This document shows positions 24,289 to 32,842 of a stretch of DNA of 64,000 nucleotides, one piece after another (position 1 is the stretch's first letter; each line of letters starts with the position of its first letter). The translations under genes were made by a program, and so were the position numbers. Below the pieces are notes generated by a model. It saw only the letters and a program-made list of their open reading frames with translations, was not told where the DNA came from and did not search any database. This DNA comes from Roseomonas aerilata DSM 19363 (GTDB lineage: Bacteria > Pseudomonadota > Alphaproteobacteria > Acetobacterales > Acetobacteraceae), in the NCBI RefSeq assembly GCF_000711725.1, contig NZ_JONP01000002.1, positions 1 to 64,000 on the forward strand, read 5' to 3'.

Positions 24289-25791
24289 ATGCGCAAGGAA
24301 GAATGCGGGCCAGCCCTCCGAACGGCCGGATCTGCGACCAACCGGGGGATCGACGTGGCATCGAGCTTCATCCTGCAGCTGTCCGCGGCGGTGCGCGCCA
24401 GTGACCGCGGAGAGGCCGCTCACCGTGATCTTCTCGGCCGGGCGATCGCGGACACGGTCGGCGTCGCGGCTGCCGGCTGGGCCGAACCTGCCGTCGCGGC
24501 TGCCACGCGAGCCTATGCCGGCGGGGCCGCCCGCTCCTGGTCTGGCAGCGCGCTGGAGGGCGAGGATGCGGCAGTCATGCTCGACGCCATCGCCGCGCAC
24601 GCGTTGGACTTCGACGACGTCTATCTCGACAGCGCGACGCATCCGAGCGCGGTCATCCTTCCGGCGATCCTCCGTGCCGACCGCGACGACGATCCGGACG
24701 AGATTCTCGCCGCTTTCGCGGCCGGCCTGACCGCCGCCCTGGCCGTCGCAAGACGCGTCGGCCCCGGTCACTACCACCGCGGCTGGCACGGCACTGGGAC
24801 GATCGGTGCCTTTGCCGCCGCCGCGGCGGCCGGACGCCTCCGGCGCCTTGACGAGCGGCAACTCGCCTCGGCTTTCGCCCTGGCCGCCGCGCAGTCCGGC
24901 GGGTTGCGGGTGAACTTCGGCACCATGGCTAAGCCGGCCCAGGCCGGGCTCGCGGCCGCGGCCGGCTTTCGTGCAGCCCGGCTGGCCGCTGCTGGCTTCG
25001 AGGGAAGCCCCGATGTCTTCGCACCCGGTGGTTATGCCGATCTCTACGGCACCGGGGACGGGATTGCCGACCTGAGCGGTGACGCCTTCCAGTCGCGGCC
25101 GGACCTCCTGGCCCTCAAGCTCTATCCGTGTTGCTACGCGAGCCATCGCCTCATCGGCCTTGCTCTCGATGCCCGCTCGGCGCTCGGGGCCGGGCTGACG
25201 GAAGGCGGCACCCGCTTCCGGGTGCTGGCCCCGAAGCGGAGCCTGGAGGTGCTGCGCTACGCCCGGCCGCGGAACGGGTTGGAAGCCAAGTTCTCCGGGC
25301 CTTACTGCATTGCCGCCACTCTGCTGGACGGCGCCCCCGGCCTCGGCCACTTCGACGATGCCGCTCCGCGCCCCGACATTCTCCCGCTCTTGGACCGCAT
25401 CGACCTCTCCGAGGATCCGGCCCATGACAGCGGCGGGGACATCACCGCGGGCGAGGTCACGATGGAGGTACTGGACGGTGCGGGAGCGCGCATCGGCCGC
25501 TTCTCCCGCGGCGTGATCCCCGGATCGCCGCAGGATCCACCCTCCCGTGCAGCGGTGGCGGCCAAGCTGTCGGGCTGCCTGACCACGTTCGAGAGCGGCT
25601 TCGGCCGGCCATTTCCCCTTCTTGCGAAGATACAGGCCATTCCGGAAGCGGCGGCCTGGCTATGGCCCGACGAGGCGGATGGGAGGCGGGAACAGCCCGG
25701 GGCCAGGATGGCGGATACCGGCCAACTCACCGCTCCACCGGGTACGGCCGCGCGTCGGGAACAGGACAGGGTGGGGGGAGCGGCGCGATGA
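24289..25791 (+). CDS. MmgE/PrpD family protein
   Basis: A 500-residue protein of the 2-methylcitrate dehydratase/cis-aconitate decarboxylase (MmgE/PrpD) superfamily. Recognisable parts are LLGRAIADTVGVAAAG, HALDFDDVYLDSATHPSAVI (the catalytic His/Asp region), GWHGTGTIGAFAAAAAAG, MAKPAQAGLAAAAGFRAARL and LKLYPCCYASHRLIGLALD. Members dehydrate, decarboxylate or isomerise tricarboxylates and related acids. A GTG at 24355 preceded by GGGGGA is an alternative start. It is divergent from the Bug receptor gene with shared operators, and its stop overlaps the start of the second receptor gene by 4 bases, so the two form an operon. Confidence 0.88.
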   Translation: MRKEECGPALRTAGSATNRGIDVASSFILQLSAAVRASDRGEAAHRDLLGRAIADTVGVAAAGWAEPAVAAATRAYAGGAARSWSGSALEGEDAAVMLDAIAAHALDFDDVYLDSATHPSAVILPAILRADRDDDPDEILAAFAAGLTAALAVARRVGPGHYHRGWHGTGTIGAFAAAAAAGRLRRLDERQLASAFALAAAQSGGLRVNFGTMAKPAQAGLAAAAGFRAARLAAAGFEGSPDVFAPGGYADLYGTGDGIADLSGDAFQSRPDLLALKLYPCCYASHRLIGLALDARSALGAGLTEGGTRFRVLAPKRSLEVLRYARPRNGLEAKFSGPYCIAATLLDGAPGLGHFDDAAPRPDILPLLDRIDLSEDPAHDSGGDITAGEVTMEVLDGAGARIGRFSRGVIPGSPQDPPSRAAVAAKLSGCLTTFESGFGRPFPLLAKIQAIPEAAAWLWPDEADGRREQPGARMADTGQLTAPPGTAARREQDRVGGAAR

Positions 25792-26753
25792 GATGGATCT
25801 CGATGCTGGCCGGCGCCGTCATGGCCGCCTGGTCGAGCCTGGCTGCCGCCGAGACGTATCCGGCGCGCGGCGTTCGCCTCATCAACCCGTTTCCGCCGGG
25901 ATCGCCGGTGGATTTCGTGGCCCGCCTGGCTGCGGAGGAACTGCAGAAGGAGTTCGGCCAGTTCGTCATCGTCGAGAACCGGCCGGGTGCCGGAGGCACC
26001 ATCGGCGCGAACTACGTGGCGAAGGCGAGGCCCGACGGATACACGCTCCTGGTCACCTCCGCATCGACGCAGGTGATCGCGCCCGTCGTGCGCGCCGAGA
26101 TGCCCTACGACCCGGTCAGGGACTTCAGGCCGGTCTCCCTGGTGGCGCAGGGACCGGTGCTCATCGTGGCCCATCCCTCCCTGCCCGTGACGACGCTGCG
26201 GGAACTCGCCGAGCGAGCCAGGCAGTCGCCAGAAACCATCGCCTATGCGTCGTCCGGGACGGGGACCATCCTCCACCTCGCGGGCGAACTCTTTCAGGAG
26301 AGGACCGGCACGAGGCTCCTGCATGTGCCGTTCAACGGGGCCGTGCCGGCCTCGACCGCCCTGCTCGGCGGGCAGGTGCAGGTGATGTTCGACTCCATTT
26401 CGAACGCGGCCCCTCAGGTTCGCGCCGGGCAGATCCGGGCGCTCGCCGTGATGACGCCCAGGCGCTTCACGGGCTTGCCGGACGTGCCGACGGTGGCGGA
26501 AGCCGGGCTGCCCGGCCTGGAGTTTCCGGCCTGGATCGGCATCTTCGCGCCGTCGAACACCCCGGACGAGGCCGTGCTGACGATCGAGCGCACCCTCAGG
26601 CAGAGACTTGCCACTCCGGCGATGACGGAACGCATGCTCGGTGCCGGCCTCATCCCCGATCTCATCGGCGGCGCGGCGCTCGCCGCGGCCCTGCCCGAGC
26701 AGATCCGGCTCGTCGAGGGCATTGCCGCAGCGGCCGGGGTGCCGAAGCAGTAG
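25788..26753 (+). CDS. Bug/TctC-family periplasmic solute receptor
   Basis: A 321-residue receptor. A signal peptide (MRWISMLAGAVMAAWSSLAA) is followed by ETYPARGVRLINPFPPGS, FVIVENRPGAGGTIGANYV and KARPDGYTLLVTS, all family hallmarks. It then has HVPFNGAVPASTALLGGQVQ and DVPTVAEAGLPGLEF. The ATG overlaps the stop of the MmgE/PrpD gene (ATGA). This is the second receptor in the same putative IclR regulon, facing the other across the operator, which suggests two related substrates or a division between uptake and sensing. Confidence 0.92.
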   Translation: MRWISMLAGAVMAAWSSLAAAETYPARGVRLINPFPPGSPVDFVARLAAEELQKEFGQFVIVENRPGAGGTIGANYVAKARPDGYTLLVTSASTQVIAPVVRAEMPYDPVRDFRPVSLVAQGPVLIVAHPSLPVTTLRELAERARQSPETIAYASSGTGTILHLAGELFQERTGTRLLHVPFNGAVPASTALLGGQVQVMFDSISNAAPQVRAGQIRALAVMTPRRFTGLPDVPTVAEAGLPGLEFPAWIGIFAPSNTPDEAVLTIERTLRQRLATPAMTERMLGAGLIPDLIGGAALAAALPEQIRLVEGIAAAAGVPKQ

Positions 26754-26814
26754 GGCCACTTCGGCCCGGCCAAGCCCCGAGGCTGCTTCCAGCGGCGCCC
26801 GGTCGAGCGCGGCC

Positions 26815-28290
26815 TTAGCCGGGCCGGATGGTGGGGCCGAAGCGGTCCACGAGGGTGGCGCTTGCCGTGTTCAGCCCGACGACATCGACGGCCGCGCCGT
26901 GGCGCCGCAACTTGCTCACCACGTTCTCCAGCGCACCGACCGCCGTGACATCCCACAGATGCGCACCGGTGAGATCGATGCGCACCCGCTGGGCGGCATC
27001 CCGCATGTCGAACTCGTCGGCCATGATGTCGGCGCTGGCGAAGAAGACCTGCCCCATGACGCGGTAGGTCCGGGTGTCGGTGGCCGCTTCGTACTCGCTG
27101 CTCACGCTCATCAGTTGCGTGACCTTGAACGCGAAGAACACGCCGCTGAGCAGCACGCCGACCGTCACGCCGGCGGCAAGGTTGTGGGTGAGCACGGTCA
27201 CCGCCACCGTCGCCAGCATCACCAAGCCCGACATCCGGGGCTGCCGCGACAGCTCGCGCAGCGAGGACCAAGAGAAGGTCTCGATCGAGACCATGATCAT
27301 GATGGCAACAAGCGCGGCCACCGGCACCTGCGCCATCCAGGGGCGCAGCAACACCATGAGCACCATCAGGAACACGCCGGCGGTCAGCGTCGAGACGCGG
27401 CCGCGGCCGCCGAAGCGAACATTGCCCACGGTCTGCCCGATCATGCCGCAGCCGGCGATGCCCCCGAAGAAACCGGCCGCGAGATTGGCGAATCCCAGGC
27501 CGGCACACTCGCGCGCCTTCGAACTGGTCGTATCGGTCAGATCGTCCACCACGCTGGCCGTCATCATGGATTCCAGCAGCCCCACCGCGGCCATGGCCAG
27601 AGCGTAGGGAGCGATGATCGCCAGCGTCTCCAGGCTGAAGGGCACCTGCGGGAGGAGCAGAGAGGGCAGGGAATCTGGCAGACGACCGAGAGAGGCCACG
27701 GTCGTGACGGGCATGGGCACCGCCATGGTGAAGCCCGTCAGCAACAGGATGCAGATCAATGGGGAGGGAATGACGGTCGTCAGGCGCGGCACGAGATAAA
27801 TGATGGCCAGACCGGCGCCGATCAGCGCGTAGGTATGCCAGGTGACACCCAGCATCTGCGGCAGCTGCGCCGAGAAGATGAGGATGGCCAGGGCGTTGAC
27901 GAAGCCCGTGCGGACGGAACGGGATACGAAGCGCATCAGCACATCGAGCCGGAGAAGACCGAAAACGATCTGGAACACGCCGGTGAGCACCGTGGCAGCG
28001 AGGAGGTATTGCAGCCCGTGGCTCGCCACCAGGGCCGCCGCAACCAGCGCGACCGAGCCTGCCGCGCCAGAGATCATAGCCGGCCTGCCGCCGGCGAAGG
28101 CGATCACGACGCCGATGACGAAGGAGGCGAAGAGACCGACCTGCGGATCCACGCCGGCGACGAAAGAGAAGGCGATGACCTCGGGGATGAGGGCGAAAGT
28201 GCCGACCATGCCTGCGAGGACATCCTGACGCAGGCGGGCCATTCCGCTGAACCATTCGGTCCCGTCGTGCGAGGTGAGACGATTTTTCAT
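26815..28290 (-). CDS. SulP-family anion transporter with STAS domain
   Basis: A 491-residue membrane protein. The N-terminal 380 residues are the SulP transmembrane domain: LRQDVLAGMVGTFALIPEVI, AGVDPQVGLFASFVIG and VGLLESMMTASVVDDLTDT. AGCGMIGQTVGNVRFGGRGR is typical of bacterial SulP proteins of the bicarbonate/sulfate type. The C-terminal STAS domain includes RVRIDLTGAHLWDVTAVGAL. Members exchange sulfate, bicarbonate, C4-dicarboxylates or other anions; the ion here cannot be told. ATG 28290 is preferred over the TTG at 28305, although neither has a strong ribosome site. It is a single gene converging on the receptor operon. Confidence 0.9.
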   Translation of the reverse strand: MKNRLTSHDGTEWFSGMARLRQDVLAGMVGTFALIPEVIAFSFVAGVDPQVGLFASFVIGVVIAFAGGRPAMISGAAGSVALVAAALVASHGLQYLLAATVLTGVFQIVFGLLRLDVLMRFVSRSVRTGFVNALAILIFSAQLPQMLGVTWHTYALIGAGLAIIYLVPRLTTVIPSPLICILLLTGFTMAVPMPVTTVASLGRLPDSLPSLLLPQVPFSLETLAIIAPYALAMAAVGLLESMMTASVVDDLTDTTSSKARECAGLGFANLAAGFFGGIAGCGMIGQTVGNVRFGGRGRVSTLTAGVFLMVLMVLLRPWMAQVPVAALVAIMIMVSIETFSWSSLRELSRQPRMSGLVMLATVAVTVLTHNLAAGVTVGVLLSGVFFAFKVTQLMSVSSEYEAATDTRTYRVMGQVFFASADIMADEFDMRDAAQRVRIDLTGAHLWDVTAVGALENVVSKLRRHGAAVDVVGLNTASATLVDRFGPTIRPG

Positions 28291-28305
28291 GCAGAAGGTC
28301 CGCAA

Positions 28306-28705
28306 CTGGCGCGGAGGAACACCGTGGGGTGCCCTCCTGGATCGCGTCTTGTGCGTTATCCGGCGGATCGGCGGCCGGAAGAGCCACCCGGAGTTACACC
28401 GGGTCCTGGGTGAATGACGCTATTATAGCCAGAGGAATGCTGCACTGCAACAAGTCGGGTAAGGCGGTACTTCGATAGGACCGGCGGATCTTCAGGTGTC
28501 CGCAAGCCCCGGGCTGCCCCCTAAAGGCGTGTCGCCAAGCCGTCCCTCACGCAGGTTGAAAGGAGCGAAACGGGTATCATGGGCGGCGCGTAGCCGAAGG
28601 TCTTCAGTTATGGCGGTCTCAGTTCCCCGGCCATTTACATCCGCAACGTTGGGCATACGAATCGGATAGCCCAGAACGAGAAGGAAAGCAGCCGAGTTTC
28701 ATCCT
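28306..28705. other. Intergenic, nothing recognised
   Basis: About 400 bases between the SulP start and the end of the alpha/beta hydrolase gene. Some of it (28410-28470) is AT-richer and probably holds the SulP promoter. No operator, repeat or gene stands out. Confidence 0.4.
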
Positions 28706-29557
28706 CTAGTGGCGACGGAGGAAGTCCAGCACGGCGCGGTTGAACAGCTCCGGTTGCTCCATCGGCACCGAATGACCGGCGTCGGCAATCGCGACCCACT
28801 CGGCCTGCCTCATGTGGCTGACCCAGCCGCGCATGAGCGTTGGGGGCGCCAGGAGATCGGCGCTGGCGCTGATAACGAGCAAGGGCGTGCGGATCGCCTC
28901 AACCTTCGCGAAGGTGTTCGGCGTGCGCAGCGGCTGCGGCCGGGCACCTTTCTGCCGCGCGTTCTCCTCGGCCGCGAGCCAGGCAGCGGTGCGCTCGGGC
29001 TGGGTGGCGCGGAAGGAGGGGCCGATCTCAATGAAGCTCTCGGGGAGTTGGCGGAAACCCGGGACGTCGAGATTACGGGTCATCCGCTCCATCTCGGGCT
29101 CCGAGAAGGAACCGGTGCTGGCGGCGACGACGAGGCTGCGGAGCGTCTCCGGACGCCAGGCAGCGTAATCGAGGGCGACGAAGCCGCCGCCGGCCACACC
29201 GAGGAGGTGGAAGGGCGGAAGGCGGAGGTGATCGACAAGCGCGGCAAGGTCCTCGGCGACGCTGCCGGGCTGCGGGCCGCCGGGATCAGGCAGGCTGCGA
29301 CCCCATCCGCGCCGGTCGAAGGCGATGACCCGGTAGCCGGCGGCAGACAGGGCCTCGAACTGCTCCGCCCAGCTGGCGCTGGTGCCGGTGTTGGCGTGCA
29401 GCAGGATAACGGGCGTCCCGCTCCCGCCGGTGTCGCGAACAAAGAGCCGGACACCGGGAAGCGCGATCCCGGTTCCGTCCGGCACGGCGCCCGCGCTGCG
29501 AGTGGCCAGCGTCGAACACATGGCGGCCAGGGCCAAGAGCAAGCGACGTGGCAGCAT
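28706..29557 (-). CDS. Alpha/beta hydrolase-fold protein without serine nucleophile
   Basis: A 283-residue exported alpha/beta-fold protein. The leader MLPRRLLLALAAMCSTLATR then SAGA looks like a Sec or Tat signal. The fold motifs are present: VILLHANTGTSASWAEQ (oxyanion region), VIAFDRRGWGRS, the acid in SASADLLAPP and the histidine in ADAGHSVPMEQP. At the nucleophile elbow, however, where G-x-S-x-G is expected, the sequence is LLGVAGGGFVALDYA, with alanine in the serine position. The protein is therefore unlikely to be an ordinary ester hydrolase. Related GVAxGG/GTAAGG-type sequences exist in alpha/beta proteins as far as I recall, so this may be a divergent subfamily rather than a dead enzyme. 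Confidence 0.85.
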   Translation of the reverse strand: MLPRRLLLALAAMCSTLATRSAGAVPDGTGIALPGVRLFVRDTGGSGTPVILLHANTGTSASWAEQFEALSAAGYRVIAFDRRGWGRSLPDPGGPQPGSVAEDLAALVDHLRLPPFHLLGVAGGGFVALDYAAWRPETLRSLVVAASTGSFSEPEMERMTRNLDVPGFRQLPESFIEIGPSFRATQPERTAAWLAAEENARQKGARPQPLRTPNTFAKVEAIRTPLLVISASADLLAPPTLMRGWVSHMRQAEWVAIADAGHSVPMEQPELFNRAVLDFLRRH

Positions 29558-29858
29558 CGTTCAGATTCCTCCGTTACGAGCCATCCTGGGCAGAGGCTGG
29601 CGCATGGGCAACCTGCAAGGCATCCGGAAGCTCGCCGGCACCCCGGAAGTGCATCTGAGGCGTAGGATGGCGCCGGCCGCATCGACAGACGCAAGGTCGG
29701 AACGCATTGAGCCGACAAGCGACGCCCGTTCGGACAGGCTCATCCTCCAGGGCGGCTCACCCTCCCCCGAGCGTCGTCCATCGTTCCAGCTCGTGACGGG
29801 GTCAACAGCAGGGGAACGCCAAAAAGCGGAGAGCCGCAACAAACCGTCCCGCGGCCAC
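29558..29858. other. Intergenic, nothing recognised
   Basis: No gene is supported. The hydrolase promoter should lie near 29560-29620. Confidence 0.35.
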
Positions 29859-30076
29859 TCACCAGGAGCCGCCAAGGCGGCTTACGGCCTCCTCGGCGGC
29901 CTGCATCGTGGCCGTGACACTCGCCCGGTAGCCGAGGAGGACCCGCAGCGAGACGCCATCTCCCACAACCGGCTTTCCACGACGACGCGGACGAAGTCGG
30001 GCGCCTCTGTCGGGATGAATGCCCGCCCTGATGGACTGCCGGGTGGGCCCCTGCACGGCGGCGTGGCCGCCACCAA
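29859..30076 (-). pseudogene. Possible small frameshifted gene downstream of the chemoreceptor
   Basis: Two adjacent minus-strand frames both look coding. The first reads GRAFIPTEAPDFVRVVVESR; a frame change then gives VGDGVSLRVLLGYRASVTA and TMQAAEEAVSRLGGSW, ending at 29859. Third positions are G/C-rich in both pieces. It starts just after the chemoreceptor stop. A single indel near 29960-29975 would join them into one protein of about 70 residues. Family not recognised, and coincidence is possible. Confidence 0.3.
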
Positions 30077-30105
30077 CGCCGAGGCGCCGGTCGCCTCTGC
30101 CGGGC

Positions 30106-32172
30106 TTAACTGGCCCGGATGCCAGCAAGGAAGGTATCGACCCGGCCCCGCAGCAGCTCGGATTGCTGTGCCAGATCTCCTGAGGCAAACCGAACTTGCT
30201 CAGCGGCAACCCCCGTTCGCCCGGCCCCCTCGGTTACGCCGGCAGTATGGCGCGACACCTCGTGGGTGCCCGAGGCGGCTTCCGCCACGGCCCGCCCGAT
30301 CTCGCGAGTGGCCGCCGTCTGCTCCTCCGCGGCTGCCGCCACCTGCGTGGTGATCCCGCTCAGCTCCTCGATCGTACGCACGATATTCCCGATCGCCGAG
30401 ACGGCCTCGCCCGTTGCGGACTGAATGGCGGTGATCTGGCTACCGATCTCCTCCGTGGCTCTGGCGGTCTGGGCGGCGAGTGTCTTCACCTCGGAGGCGA
30501 CCACCGCGAAGCCCCGGCCTGCTTCGCCGGCGCGCGCCGCCTCGATCGTGGCGTTCAGCGCCAGTAGGTTCGTCTGGCCCGCGATGTCATTGATGAGCCG
30601 CACCACATCCCCGATCCGGGCTGCACCTTCTGCCAAGGCCTGCACGGCGCCATCGGTCGCCCGTGCATCCGCCGCCGCGCGCTTGGCGACCGCCGCCCCG
30701 TTCGATACTTGGCGTGACACCTCGGCGATGGAGGCCGCCAGCTCCTCGGCGGAGGCCGCCACCGTCTGCACATTCGCGCTCGCCTGCTCGGAGGCAGCCG
30801 CCACCGATGTTGCCCGCGACACGCCGTCCTGGGCCGTACCCGCCATCTCGCCCGCGGTCGCGTTCAGCTCCACTGCCGCCGCGGCCACCCCGCGGAGAAC
30901 CTCCGCGGCGTCGGCCTCGAAGCCACGTAGCAGCCCATCCACCCGCGCCGCGCGCTCGGCCTTGGCGGCCTCCTCGGCCGCCTGCGCCGCAGCCAACCTG
31001 CGCGCCTCCGCCGCACCCGCGCGAAGGGTCTCGAGGGCTCCCGCCATCGCACCCAGCTCATCCGCCCGGTTGCGCCCCGGGATCGCGGTCTCGAGGTTGC
31101 CGCCGGCGATCCGCTCCACGCTCTGCGTCAGGGCCTGCAGCGGCCCGAGCACCCGGCGAAGCAGGACGGTGATGCAGAGCACCGTCAGGCCACAGACCAG
31201 CAGGGCCAAAGCCGCCGCGGTGAAGAAGGCAGTCCGCGACCGCTCGACCACCGAAGCGGCGCCCCCAAGCGCCTCATCGAGTGCCACGTCCCGCAGGCGC
31301 AGGATGTCCGCCTGCGCCGGGACAGACCAGGCCCGGTAATCCGCTGGCGAGAAGGGCCACCGCGGCGCCTGCCCGCCGAGCGCGCCGCGCGCCAGGGAGA
31401 GCATCTCGCGCCAACGAACCTCCGAGCCCTGAACGAATCTTCCCACCTGCTCCTGCAGCGCGGCATGCAGCGCGGCCGCGTCGGGCAGGCCTGCGATCAG
31501 CCTTCGCGTGCCGGCAAAGGCCTGCTCAGCGCGCCCGGTGAAGCGTAAGGCCTCCTCATAGACAGGCTGCTGAACCGGAATGCCGCTGACCCAGCCCGTG
31601 ATCAGGGCGTTCCGCTGGCCCACGAAGTCGCGGATGTCCATCACCGCGGTCGCGACCTCGATCAGCAGAGCGGACCGCGGCGAGATCTCCGCCGTACGGG
31701 CGGCGCCCTCCGCCGCCAGCCGCCGCATCGCCTCGACGCCCTCGTTCCGCAACGCCTGGCTCGCCGACGGCAGGCCCTGGTCGCGCGCCTCCAGCGGCTT
31801 GGCCATCGCGCCCTGCGCACGGGTGCGGATCTCGGTAATCCGCGGCGCCAGTTGCCGAACCGCCCCTGTCTCAAGCTCGGCTTCCATCGCACTCGTCGAA
31901 GCCGCCAGGAGCAGGCGATCGGTGGCCGACGCCATCTCCCTCGCCTCTTCAAGGTTCGGGGCGGGCATCCTCAGCATCGAGACATAGCCGCCGATCTCGC
32001 TCGCGATCGCGGTCTGCGCGCGCTGGGCGTCGCTGACCGCGCGCGCGACCTTCAGCGCATCTCCCGCCTTCTCCCAGGATGACCATCCGGACCCCGCCAG
32101 CCACAGCGATGCGCCTGCCCCCGGAATGGCCATTCCACAGAAGCAGGCCAGGAAGAGGGTGCGGATGCGCAT
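30106..32172 (-). CDS. Methyl-accepting chemotaxis protein
   Basis: A 688-residue transmembrane chemoreceptor. TM1 is at residues 3-25 ([20 protein letters not shown]) and TM2 near 315-340 ([21 protein letters not shown]). About 280 periplasmic residues lie between, helical and rich in Ala, Arg and Glu, probably a helical-bundle sensor. A HAMP domain follows ([18 protein letters not shown] then [17 protein letters not shown]). The signalling domain carries the hairpin tip [20 protein letters not shown] then [18 protein letters not shown]. No CheR/CheB-binding pentapeptide is visible at the C-terminus. The gene is a lone one, with no che operon in this window, so its signal is presumably relayed by kinases encoded elsewhere. 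Confidence 0.95.
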   Translation of the reverse strand: MRIRTLFLACFCGMAIPGAGASLWLAGSGWSSWEKAGDALKVARAVSDAQRAQTAIASEIGGYVSMLRMPAPNLEEAREMASATDRLLLAASTSAMEAELETGAVRQLAPRITEIRTRAQGAMAKPLEARDQGLPSASQALRNEGVEAMRRLAAEGAARTAEISPRSALLIEVATAVMDIRDFVGQRNALITGWVSGIPVQQPVYEEALRFTGRAEQAFAGTRRLIAGLPDAAALHAALQEQVGRFVQGSEVRWREMLSLARGALGGQAPRWPFSPADYRAWSVPAQADILRLRDVALDEALGGAASVVERSRTAFFTAAALALLVCGLTVLCITVLLRRVLGPLQALTQSVERIAGGNLETAIPGRNRADELGAMAGALETLRAGAAEARRLAAAQAAEEAAKAERAARVDGLLRGFEADAAEVLRGVAAAAVELNATAGEMAGTAQDGVSRATSVAAASEQASANVQTVAASAEELAASIAEVSRQVSNGAAVAKRAAADARATDGAVQALAEGAARIGDVVRLINDIAGQTNLLALNATIEAARAGEAGRGFAVVASEVKTLAAQTARATEEIGSQITAIQSATGEAVSAIGNIVRTIEELSGITTQVAAAAEEQTAATREIGRAVAEAASGTHEVSRHTAGVTEGAGRTGVAAEQVRFASGDLAQQSELLRGRVDTFLAGIRAS

Positions 32173-32303
32173 CTCGGGACACTTTCATCTTGGACCGGTA
32201 TCGCAATGATAGTTCCACCATCCTAAACACAAGGCTAAAGCGCTCTGGTCCAGGCGTGCACAATGCAGGGCGCTGGCGCCCCTCTGACACCCCGGGTGAA
32301 TCC

Positions 32304-32411
32304 CTATCCGTCGAGCCGCACCCCCGATGAGCGGATCACCTCCGCCCAGGTCGCGATGTCCCGGTGGACGCGGCCGACGAGTTGTTCGGAAGTGCCGGCC
32401 TCGAAATGGTG
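32304..32411 (-). pseudogene. C-terminal relic of a Bug/TctC receptor gene
   Basis: The tail EAGTSEQLVGRVHRDIATW then AEVIRSSGVRLDG matches the end of Bug/TctC receptors (G-T-P-E-x-F ... W-x-x-V-x-x-x-G-V). The frame upstream does not continue as a receptor; only scattered similarity in other frames is left. It is an isolated 3' end lying just before the chemoreceptor, so an ancestral gene was mostly deleted. Confidence 0.55.
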
Positions 32412-32842
32412 CTCAGCTGCGCGAATCGCTGTTGCACCGCCGTCTCCCGCGAAAGGATGCCCGGGCCCAGGCGATACTGGACAGGCTTTGGGCGAGCGAT
32501 GGAATGGTTTTCGTGCGGACAGGGGAGATCGCCGACTGGTCCTCCGCGACCTGCCCGGCGGAGGGCGTGGGTGTTTGACCGCAATGCTACGCTCCTTGTG
32601 GCACACTGGCGGATTTCCAGCCTGCCGCGCTCCAGGCGCCTGATCCATCGCCCTGGCCGCGGCACCTGTGCACAATGGAAAAGCGGAATAAGGCCAGCAA
32701 AGCCAGATCTATGGCCCATGCACCTGGTCCAGGATCGGCGGTCCGCGCGGCAAATCCCAAGGCCCCCTTGCACAGGCCTCCTCCCGCTCCTCCCCTTCAC
32801 CAGCGCTGCTGCGCGACGGAAGCAAGCTGCAGCCGATTGCTC
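32412..32842. other. Intergenic with probable receptor-gene debris
   Basis: No complete gene. The part nearest 32411 may contain frameshifted remains of the receptor gene whose tail is at 32304-32411. The rest shows only short frames without signatures. Confidence 0.35.

Noticed and set aside
24214-25425. Upstream extension of the Bug receptor frame
   Set aside because: It would run over the operators and the divergent PrpD gene; the GTG at 24213 has GGAGGAGG in place.
26333-26343. CCGTTCAACGG core inside the second receptor gene
   Set aside because: Only the inner 11 bases match and it encodes conserved receptor residues (P-F-N-G), so it is probably coincidence.
25302-26759. Long minus-strand open frame across the PrpD and receptor genes
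   Set aside because: It is the antisense of two well-supported genes; such frames are common in DNA of this GC content.
26641-28413. Long plus-strand open frame across the SulP gene
   Set aside because: It is antisense to a clear SulP transporter; the product is low complexity with no domain.
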